Below, piece by piece: positions 1-4,930 of a stretch of 5,422 nt of DNA. Both the position numbers and the translations under genes were made by a program. Location of the stretch: NCBI GenBank assembly GCA_902478865.1, contig CABSNA010000098.1:1-5422 (forward strand). Direction: 5' to 3'. The stretch is from an uncultured Collinsella sp. (GTDB taxonomy: Bacteria > Actinomycetota > Coriobacteriia > Coriobacteriales > Coriobacteriaceae). Positions within the stretch are counted from its first letter, which is position 1. Every line of letters begins with the position of its first letter. The notes beneath the pieces are model-generated. The model was not told the DNA's origin, did not search any database, and was given only the letters and a program-made list of their open reading frames with translations.

Positions 1-51
1 GCGCTCCTCGAGCACAAAGTTCTTAGGCGTGCGAACGTGGACGGCTCCCAT
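1..51 (-). CDS. 5' fragment of an unidentified protein-coding gene, cut by the window edge
   Basis: Seventeen open codons read leftward from an ATG at 49-51 and run off the window. The encoded start is MGAVHVRTPKNFVLEER. A purine-rich AAGGAG lies 4 nt upstream of the ATG (minus strand), slightly close but acceptable as a ribosome binding site, and the codons are GC-rich like those of the neighbours. The gene is on the same strand as the methyltransferase at 172-1044, downstream of it by 120 bp. I do not recognise the family from 17 residues, so no function is offered. It could in principle be a chance reading frame, but the ribosome binding site and the gap placement argue that it is real. 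Confidence 0.55.
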   Translation of the reverse strand, partial: MGAVHVRTPKNFVLEER

Positions 52-73
52 GAGGCTCCTTGGTCATAAGTGT

Positions 74-100
74 GGAACGCATAGCTGCACGTTCCGTCAA
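74..100 (-). promoter_or_regulatory. Candidate -35 box abutting a 22-bp imperfect palindrome upstream of the left-edge gene
   Basis: On the minus strand a TTGACG (95-100, five of six matches to the -35 consensus) is followed immediately by a palindrome at 74-95 with perfect 6-bp outer arms GGAACG/CGTTCC and 8 of 11 symmetric pairs overall. The palindrome sits where a -35/-10 spacer would be, which is a common operator position. No good -10 hexamer lies 16-18 bp downstream of TTGACG, so the promoter call is weak. The rest of the gap (52-171) shows a short A-tract at 108-113 and no convincing terminator for the methyltransferase gene. Confidence 0.25.
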
Positions 101-171
101 TGGGTTGAAAAAAGGGGTGGGTATAGTTTGCCCGAAAGACGCGGTGCGGCTCGGCGGCGAGTCGTCGGTGC

Positions 172-1044
172 CTACAGGCGCTTGAGAATCACATAGCGGT
201 TGAGCTCTCCGCTGCGACCGTCAGCATGGAAACGCTCAAGCTCGCGCACGGGGACCTCGCCGCTCTTGTAGAACGTACGCACGCCGCGCACCAGGTCGGT
301 GATCTGCTGATCGTCAAAGTGATGACAATAGCGGTAGGCGTGGCGGTCGTTTTGCCAGCCAATGAGGTGGTCGCCGGCTTCAAACTGCGCGGAATCGTAA
401 CCCTCAAACGGTGGGGTGAGCTCGGCGCGGGCTTCGGCGCGAACGGCCTTGCGCGCCATGCGCTCGTCGTTCATAAACTCCCAAAAGCTGATGGCGATGA
501 TGCCGCCTGGGCGCGTCTGCCGCACCAGGGCGTCGAGCACACGTACGCGGTACTCGCACGACGGCACGTGGTGCATAAAGCCAAAGCAGACCGAGATGTC
601 GGCGAGCGGGGCATCGAAAAGCACATCGGGCGTCTCGGCGGGGTTGAGCTTCATGAGGGCATCGAGCACATCGAGTTCCTGGAAGTGCAGGTTGGGAATG
701 CGCAGGGCGTGACCGCGCGCATCGATGGCCAGGTCTTGGCACGAGTCGACGCCATAGAACTCAAACGGGCAGCTGGCATCTGCCGAGGGGTTTGCGCCGT
801 CGACGCCCTTGGCGGCAAGTGCGCCGCCGGCGGCAAAGTTCTCGAATCGCATATTGCCGCAGGCAAGATCGAAGACGCGGACGGGATGCTCGATCGTGGC
901 GACGTCGAGCTGCCCGAGCGCGATATCCATGGTGCGCACCCAGCCGGGCCACGGGGCCTGGCGCGTATCGGAAAAGGAGGCGGAGTGCTCGCGATAGAAC
1001 GTGTTGTTGAGCTGGATGAGCGATGAGGCGAAATCGCGGTTCAC
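172..1044 (-). CDS. Class I SAM-dependent methyltransferase, Trm9/ALKBH8-like (putative tRNA wobble-uridine carboxymethyl methyltransferase)
   Basis: Predicted cytosolic methyltransferase of 290 residues from the GTG at 1044. The SAM-binding fold is visible: motif I VFDLACGNMRF at residues 57-67, the acidic ribose-binding strand ending YGVDS at 97-101, ISVCFGFMHHVPS at 150-162, and RPGG followed by SFWEF at 178-190. Three features recall Trm9/ALKBH8: FSDTRQAPWPGW at 24-35 (yeast Trm9 has FSQTRYKPWP), the HH motif at 158-159 followed by an Arg-rich helix, and a C-terminus with YRYCHHFD (237-244) and RYVILKR (283-289), like RYYH and WxVxxQK in Trm9. A loop of about 20 extra residues follows motif I. 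The start is chosen because GGAGGGAG precedes the GTG (GGAG 9 nt upstream); an in-frame ATG at 1092 (306 residues) has no ribosome binding site and overlaps the likely promoter. The methyltransferase fold is secure; the tRNA role is inferred from motif resemblance and the nearby elp3. Confidence 0.9.
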   Translation of the reverse strand: MNRDFASSLIQLNNTFYREHSASFSDTRQAPWPGWVRTMDIALGQLDVATIEHPVRVFDLACGNMRFENFAAGGALAAKGVDGANPSADASCPFEFYGVDSCQDLAIDARGHALRIPNLHFQELDVLDALMKLNPAETPDVLFDAPLADISVCFGFMHHVPSCEYRVRVLDALVRQTRPGGIIAISFWEFMNDERMARKAVRAEARAELTPPFEGYDSAQFEAGDHLIGWQNDRHAYRYCHHFDDQQITDLVRGVRTFYKSGEVPVRELERFHADGRSGELNRYVILKRL

Positions 1045-1070
1045 GGCGCGGAACTCCCTCCGTTGGCGGT

Positions 1071-1109
1071 GCGGAATTAACGATACGACCATACTACCGT
1101 TAACGCCGC
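1071..1109. promoter_or_regulatory. Interrupted 39-bp palindrome, candidate operator of the methyltransferase gene
   Basis: Arms of 12 bp at 1071-1082 (gcggaattaacg) and 1098-1109 (cgttaacgccgc) are complementary at 10 of 12 positions and flank a 15-bp centre. The element spans the candidate -10 box and transcription start of the leftward methyltransferase gene, a typical repressor position. If the ATG at 1092 were the true start, the element would fall inside coding sequence, which is one more reason to favour the GTG at 1044. No regulator is identified. Confidence 0.4.
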
Positions 1110-1120
1110 AACGGGGACAA
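1091..1120 (-). promoter_or_regulatory. Candidate promoter for the methyltransferase gene
   Basis: On the minus strand TTGTCC (1115-1120) and TAGTAT (1091-1096) are separated by 18 bp, each matching four of six consensus positions. Transcription would begin near 1084, giving a leader of about 40 nt before the GTG start at 1044. The match is moderate; position and overlap with the palindrome at 1071-1109 add some support. Confidence 0.35.
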
Positions 1121-1176
1121 CCGAGCTAGGTGCCATTGCTTTGTTTGGACACATTTCCGCAGCTCATATGTGCCCG

Positions 1177-1192
1177 CAACCGCCGGTTGTCA
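1177..1192 (+). promoter_or_regulatory. Perfect 13-bp palindrome overlapping a candidate -35 box upstream of the HTH/DUF4097 operon
   Basis: CAACCG-C-CGGTTG at 1177-1189 is a perfect inverted repeat. It overlaps TTGTCA (1187-1192), a reasonable -35 hexamer. Possible -10 boxes downstream are TAGCAT at 1212-1217 (19-bp spacer) and TAGGTA at 1208-1213 (15-bp spacer); neither spacing is ideal. A third half-site, CAACCG, occurs at 1118-1123 and overlaps the -35 of the divergent methyltransferase promoter. The HTH protein encoded just downstream is the natural candidate to bind here, by autoregulation, but that is inference. Confidence 0.35.
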
Positions 1193-1301
1193 AAAATCTC
1201 ACTAGAATAGGTAGCATGCTTTTGGCGGTGGCGGATACATTTTTAACTGTGCGAGGCGCCTTAAGAACAAAAACGGTCCGGCGGCACGGCTGGCATCACA
1301 T

Positions 1302-1307
1302 AGGAGG
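1302..1307 (+). promoter_or_regulatory. Ribosome binding site AGGAGG fixing the start of the HTH gene
   Basis: A full-consensus AGGAGG lies 4 nt before the ATG at 1312. The reading frame stays open upstream to a TTG at 1141, but that upstream stretch has no ribosome binding site and contains the promoter-like elements, so the start is placed at 1312. Confidence 0.85.
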
Positions 1308-1311
1308 AACC

Positions 1312-2028
1312 ATGAATGTAGAAACTGCGCAGCGGCTCGCCGACCTTCGCCGCAGCAAAGGCTTTAGCCAAGAAGGGCTGGCACGAAAGCTGGGACTGTC
1401 GCGCCAGGCGGTCAGTAAATGGGAGCGCGCGGAGAGCTCGCCCGATACCGAGAACCTGATCTCGCTCGCCAAGCTCTATGGCGTGAGCTTGGACGAGCTG
1501 CTCAATCCGAGCGATGAGATCGAGGACGATATCGAGTTTGAGAACGAGGACCGCGCCCGCCAGCGCGAGGCCGAGGCAGCAGAGCGCGCACGCACCCATG
1601 AGGCGGCGGCACGAGCTACCGAGGCGGCAACACAGGCGAGTGACGCCGCCGCCAAGGCGGCGCAAGCGGCAAGCTGGAGTGCACAGGCTGCCAATGCCGC
1701 TACGGCGCAGGCGACGAGTGGCACCGCGGTTGGCTCGACTCCGGTGAAGGGCCCGTTCCAGTCGTTCCCATATTGGGCCGTGTGCTGGCTGCTGTTCTTT
1801 TTGCTGATGTTCCTGTTTGGTGCCGGCCCCTTTGCCGCACTGATCTTCTTTACGATTCCCATCTATCACTGGGTGGCACGTGCGCTCGATGGTGATTGGG
1901 CGCGTGGGGATATCCAGGTTGGCCCAGCACCGGTGACAGCTAGGGCTCAGAATGTTTCCGCTTCGGTTGATGCTGACGTGGCTACCGCGGCCACCGCTGA
2001 GCCATGTGCCAAAGAGGGTGATGAATGA
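1312..2028 (+). CDS. Membrane-tethered Xre-family helix-turn-helix transcriptional regulator
   Basis: The 238-residue protein has four visible parts. Residues 5-63 form an Xre/Cro-type HTH domain (HTH_3 family): the LARKLGLSRQAVSKWER segment at 23-39 is the helix-turn-helix, and LAKLYGVSLDELL closes the domain. Residues 67-82 are acidic. Residues 83-136 are extremely Ala-rich with interspersed Glu, Arg, Gln and Thr, likely a long helix or stalk. Residues 152-190 are two hydrophobic helices separated by a GAGPF turn. A polar Ala/Val-rich tail of about 48 residues ends the protein. With two membrane passes, both the DNA-binding domain and the tail should be cytoplasmic, with almost nothing exposed outside. 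It overlaps the following DUF4097 gene by 4 nt, so the two are probably translationally coupled and act together. It likely regulates its own operon; the signal and targets are unknown. Confidence 0.9.
   Translation: MNVETAQRLADLRRSKGFSQEGLARKLGLSRQAVSKWERAESSPDTENLISLAKLYGVSLDELLNPSDEIEDDIEFENEDRARQREAEAAERARTHEAAARATEAATQASDAAAKAAQAASWSAQAANAATAQATSGTAVGSTPVKGPFQSFPYWAVCWLLFFLLMFLFGAGPFAALIFFTIPIYHWVARALDGDWARGDIQVGPAPVTARAQNVSASVDADVATAATAEPCAKEGDE
1543..1719 (+). repeat. Alanine-rich low-complexity segment in the HTH regulator
   Basis: Codons 78-136 are dominated by Ala (GCN codons) in a degenerate AA-x-A pattern, with charged residues early and Gln/Ser/Thr later. The codons vary, so this is protein-level composition and not a DNA tandem repeat. 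It probably forms a helical stalk between the DNA-binding domain and the membrane helices. Confidence 0.6.
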
Positions 2029-2924
2029 TGAAGCTTTCGCATGAATCCAAGGTACGCTTGGGTGTTGGCATCGGAGCGTTTGTGCTCATCATCGGGCTTG
2101 TATTTGGTGCTTCGCGGCTATTGGCTCATTCCAATATGGTGCGAACGACCGCTATTCTATCCGGCGCTTTGTCTGATTTTGACGATATGTTTGACGACGA
2201 TGATCTCTTGGATAGCGGTAAATATTCCGCTCGGCCTCAGCAGCTTTCGTGTACGACCTTTGATGCTGATGAGTTTCGCTACCTCGATTTCGATATCGAT
2301 GCGGCTACGGTGGACGTCAAGGTTGTTGATGGCAACAAGGCTCGCGTTATCGAGCGGGGACGCGTTGCCAATGGTATGGATGCCTTCAAGGCCGCGACGC
2401 AGAACATCGCATCCGTCGAGGACTCGACGCTCAAGGTTTCTCAGTTTGGAAGTGATGACGGTAAGGCAATTGACCGCTCGGTTACGGTTGAGCTGCCGCG
2501 CCGTGTTGCCGAACATCTGAAGGGAGTCAACGCGCACGTGGGCTCGGGTGATCTGCAGATTGCCGGTGTCACCTGTGATGGTTTCGACCTTTTCCTGGGT
2601 GCGGGAGATGTAGAGTTTGCGGGCAGCGTGACTGATGCGCTTAGTGCAGAGGTCGGGTCGGGCGATGTAACGTTCGAGCTCTACCAGGCCCCCGCGAAGT
2701 CGATGGACGTGAGTGTGGGCTCGGGCGATGTGGAGATGACGGTTCCGAACTCTACGGGCTTTAAGGCAAGCCTCACCTTGGGCAGCGGCGACTTCGAGAG
2801 CGATTTCCTTCCGCTTGACTACGACGGCGAGACCATTTTGAATCTTGAATTCGATAATGGCGATAAGTCCGCCACGTATCGTTTTGAGGTTGGTTCGGGT
2901 GACATGTCATTTGATTCAGAGTGA
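2025..2924 (+). CDS. Membrane-anchored DUF4097-type beta-repeat protein
   Basis: The 299-residue protein begins with a short positively charged N-terminus and one hydrophobic segment (about residues 11-34, GVGIGAFVLIIGLVFGASRL), so it should be a signal anchor with the bulk outside the cytoplasm. An acidic patch DFDDMFDDDDLLD follows at 51-63. From about residue 85 the protein is beta-rich, and from 172 it carries a repeated [VL]G[SA]GD motif at residues 173, 192, 211, 232, 253 and 290, typical of the DUF4097 (putative adhesin) beta-ladder or beta-helix fold. The start ATG at 2025 overlaps the upstream TGA (ATGA); a second ATG follows at 2028, and GAGGG at 2014-2018 serves as ribosome binding site. 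Its partner is the membrane-tethered HTH protein upstream; a sensory or envelope role is inferred from that pairing. No enzymatic residues are recognised. Confidence 0.88.
   Translation: MMKLSHESKVRLGVGIGAFVLIIGLVFGASRLLAHSNMVRTTAILSGALSDFDDMFDDDDLLDSGKYSARPQQLSCTTFDADEFRYLDFDIDAATVDVKVVDGNKARVIERGRVANGMDAFKAATQNIASVEDSTLKVSQFGSDDGKAIDRSVTVELPRRVAEHLKGVNAHVGSGDLQIAGVTCDGFDLFLGAGDVEFAGSVTDALSAEVGSGDVTFELYQAPAKSMDVSVGSGDVEMTVPNSTGFKASLTLGSGDFESDFLPLDYDGETILNLEFDNGDKSATYRFEVGSGDMSFDSE
2541..2903 (+). repeat. GSGD beta-ladder repeats within the DUF4097 protein
   Basis: Six copies of [VL]G[SA]GD start at codons 173, 192, 211, 232, 253 and 290, with a degenerate DNGD at 277-280. Spacing is 19, 19, 21, 21 and then 37 residues, the last interval holding the degenerate copy. 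Each copy is followed by alternating hydrophobic residues as in beta strands. The DNA of the copies differs at third positions and in Ser codons, so the repeat is old and maintained at protein level. Confidence 0.75.
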
Positions 2925-2972
2925 CGGGCGGTTATCGAAGACTTATAAACCATAGCTGCGCTGTTTGATGGA

Positions 2973-3011
2973 GGCGCCGGAGCCGTGACGGGCTCCGGCG
3001 CCTTTGCCTTT
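2973..3011 (+). terminator. Strong intrinsic terminator after the HTH/DUF4097 operon
   Basis: A perfect 12-bp stem, ggcgccggagcc (2973-2984) with ggctccggcgcc (2991-3002), encloses the 6-nt loop gtgacg and is followed by TTTGCCTTT. It starts 48 nt after the DUF4097 stop codon. The 2925-2972 stretch before it shows nothing clear apart from an isolated TATAAA at 2944-2949 without a convincing -35 box. Confidence 0.9.
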
Positions 3012-3022
3012 ACAATGGGGTC
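3011..3022 (+). promoter_or_regulatory. Candidate -10 element giving a leaderless elp3 transcript
   Basis: TACAAT at 3011-3016 matches five of six -10 positions and ends 6 nt before the ATG at 3023, so transcription would begin at or within a base or two of the start codon. There is no Shine-Dalgarno sequence at a usable distance; the only G-run, 3017-3020, is 2 nt from the ATG. The -35 region falls inside the terminator hairpin (TGACGG at 2986-2991, 19-bp spacer, weak). Leaderless transcripts of this kind are common in Actinobacteria. Confidence 0.5.
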
Positions 3023-4930
3023 ATGGAACAGATTATCTTGAACATACTCGATGCCCTGCGTCGCGGTGAGACCGTGGACGACAAGGCGCTCGTCAAACTG
3101 ATACATGCCGAGGCACGCCGTGAGGGTGCCGACAAACGCGATTTGGCCAAGCGCCGTCTGCTGCCGTTCTACCAGCGGGTAAAACGTGAGGAGCCGGCTC
3201 GTTGGACTGGGTGGAATGTCGATGCCGAGCTGGAACGTCGACTGCTGCAGGTGCTGCGTATGAAGCCTCGTCGCACGGCCTCGGGCGTGGCGACCATTAC
3301 CGTCATCACCAAGCCCTGGCCGTGCTCGGGCGATTGCCTGTTTTGCCCCAACGATCTGCGCATGCCTAAAAGCTATCTGCATGCCGAGCCGGCGTGCGCC
3401 CGTGCAGAGCAAAATTGTTTTGACCCGTATCTGCAGGTGAGCGCTCGTCTGACCGCGCTTTCGCAGATGGGGCATGCGACCGACAAGATAGAGCTCATCG
3501 TGCTCGGCGGTACCTGGAGCGACTATCCGCAAGGGTACCAGACATGGTTTATGTCGGAGCTCTTTCGTGCACTCAATGATGATGCGGTGGCGGGCGTGGC
3601 GGCCAACCCCATGTTGGCGCGTCCGGGCATCAGTCGTGCCGAGGCGGGGCGCCTGCTCGATGACGCTCCCGCTGATGCCCTGCCGCCGGTGGTAACAGAG
3701 CGCCGCGAGCGCTATCGGGCTGCCGGCATTGCGACAGACGAGGTCGAGCTTGCAGCAGGTGTTGCCGGCGAGCAGGGGCGTGTGGATGCTGCCGTGGGCG
3801 GCTATAACCGTGCAGTGCGTCGTCTGTACGGCCCCGGTACGCCGTGGGGCGAGGTCGCCGAGTGGCAGACGGCAACGATGGAGGAGCTCGAGCGTCAGCA
3901 GCGCATCAACGAGACGGCGAAGCATCGCGTGGTGGGGCTCGTTATCGAGACGCGCCCCGATGCCGTAACGCCGCAGGCTCTCACGCTCATCCGCCGCCTG
4001 GGTTGCACCAAGATTCAGATGGGTATCCAGAGTCTCGACCAGCACTTGCTCGATATCAACGAGCGTCGCATTCCGGTGGCGCAGATCGAGCGGGCGTTTT
4101 CGCTTGCACGCCTGTTTGGCTTTAAGATCCACGCGCACTTTATGCTCAACTTGTTGGGCGCCACGCCCGAGGGGGACAAGCGTGACTACGAGCGCTTTAT
4201 GACCGAAGGGGCCTTCATGCCCGACGAGGTCAAGGTCTACCCGTGCGCGCTCATCGAGGGCTCGCGTCTGGTGGACTGTTACGAGCGTGGCGAGTGGCGC
4301 CCCTATACCGAGGAAGAACTGCTCGATGTGTTGGCCGACGACATCGTGGTGACGCCGGCGTTCTGCCGTATCAGTCGCATGATCCGCGATTTTAGCTCCG
4401 ACGACATCATGGTGGGCAACAAGAAGCCCAACCTGCGTCAGCTCGTCGAGAACCGCTTGGCGGCTCGTGGAGAAGGCGCGGTGGTGCGCGAGATTCGCTT
4501 TCGCGAGATCAGCACAGCGGGTGCCGACCTGGACGAGTTGACCCTTGACGAGGAAGTGGCGTACGAGACGCCGGTGACGCGCGAGCGCTTTTTGCAGTGG
4601 GTGACGCTCGAAGGCAAGATCGCCGGCTTTTTGCGCCTGTCGTTGCCCGATCGTGCGTTTGTTACCGCGCACGCAGACGAGTTGCCGACGACGCCGGACG
4701 AGGCAATGATTCGCGAGGTGCACGTGTATGGCATGGCGGCACGTGTGGGCGATCAGGGCCAGGCGGCTCAGCATCATGGGCTGGGGCGGTCGCTGGTGGA
4801 GCGCGCATGCGAGATTGCCCGGGATGCGGGTTATGCGCGTATCAACGTGATTAGCGCGATCGGTACGCGCGAGTACTATCGCCATTTGGGTTTTTATGAC
4901 CACGGACTTTATCTGCAAAAGGAGCTCTAG
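3023..4930 (+). CDS. elp3: Elp3: radical SAM / GNAT tRNA uridine(34) carboxymethyl transferase
   Basis: The 635-residue protein has the complete Elp3 architecture. After a helical N-terminal region (about 1-80, with KPRRTASGVATITVITKP just before the cluster) comes the radical-SAM motif C101-x3-C105-x2-C108 in CSGDCLFCPN, binding a 4Fe-4S cluster. Family signatures follow: DPYLQVSARL (134-143), LIVLGGTW (158-165), GLVIETRPD (305-313), GCTKIQMGIQS (327-337) and VKVYPC (403-408). The C-terminal GNAT domain has IREVHVYG (563-570), the acetyl-CoA-binding HHGLGRS (584-590) and GTREYYRHLGF (614-624). Elp3 uses acetyl-CoA and SAM to add the cm5 group to wobble U34 of tRNA; bacterial forms work without the other Elongator subunits. 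At 635 residues it is longer than the 547-residue human protein, mostly through a stretch at about 186-285. The start is set by family alignment; no ribosome binding site precedes it. Its stop codon directly abuts the next gene. Confidence 0.95.
   Translation: MEQIILNILDALRRGETVDDKALVKLIHAEARREGADKRDLAKRRLLPFYQRVKREEPARWTGWNVDAELERRLLQVLRMKPRRTASGVATITVITKPWPCSGDCLFCPNDLRMPKSYLHAEPACARAEQNCFDPYLQVSARLTALSQMGHATDKIELIVLGGTWSDYPQGYQTWFMSELFRALNDDAVAGVAANPMLARPGISRAEAGRLLDDAPADALPPVVTERRERYRAAGIATDEVELAAGVAGEQGRVDAAVGGYNRAVRRLYGPGTPWGEVAEWQTATMEELERQQRINETAKHRVVGLVIETRPDAVTPQALTLIRRLGCTKIQMGIQSLDQHLLDINERRIPVAQIERAFSLARLFGFKIHAHFMLNLLGATPEGDKRDYERFMTEGAFMPDEVKVYPCALIEGSRLVDCYERGEWRPYTEEELLDVLADDIVVTPAFCRISRMIRDFSSDDIMVGNKKPNLRQLVENRLAARGEGAVVREIRFREISTAGADLDELTLDEEVAYETPVTRERFLQWVTLEGKIAGFLRLSLPDRAFVTAHADELPTTPDEAMIREVHVYGMAARVGDQGQAAQHHGLGRSLVERACEIARDAGYARINVISAIGTREYYRHLGFYDHGLYLQKEL
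4919..4924 (+). promoter_or_regulatory. Ribosome binding site AAGGAG for the spermidine-synthase-like gene, inside the end of elp3
   Basis: AAGGAG lies within the last codons of elp3, 6 nt before the ATG at 4931. The elp3 TAG (4928-4930) and this ATG touch with no gap, so the second gene is read from the same transcript with likely translational coupling. Confidence 0.8.

Noticed and set aside
115..171. Possible terminator after the methyltransferase gene
   Set aside because: Only a 4-bp CTCG/CGAG stem is seen on the minus strand, and it is not followed directly by a T-tract; the T-run opposite 108-113 has no adjacent hairpin.
226..1026. A 266-codon plus-strand frame opposite the methyltransferase
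   Set aside because: No recognisable domain is present, and the opposite strand has a complete set of SAM-methyltransferase motifs. It is a mirror frame caused by codon bias.
1141..1311. N-terminal extension of the HTH protein to a TTG at 1141
   Set aside because: The upstream stretch has no ribosome binding site and holds the palindrome and promoter-like elements, while a consensus AGGAGG precedes the ATG at 1312, exactly where the HTH domain begins.
1543..1719. The Ala-rich stretch considered as a DNA tandem repeat or CRISPR-like array
   Set aside because: The codons vary and there is no fixed repeat unit or spacer pattern; it is a compositional feature of the protein.
1261..1869. A 202-codon minus-strand frame opposite the HTH gene
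   Set aside because: It is Leu/Arg/Ala-rich as a mirror of the Ala-rich stalk, has no recognisable domain and lies antisense to a well-supported gene.
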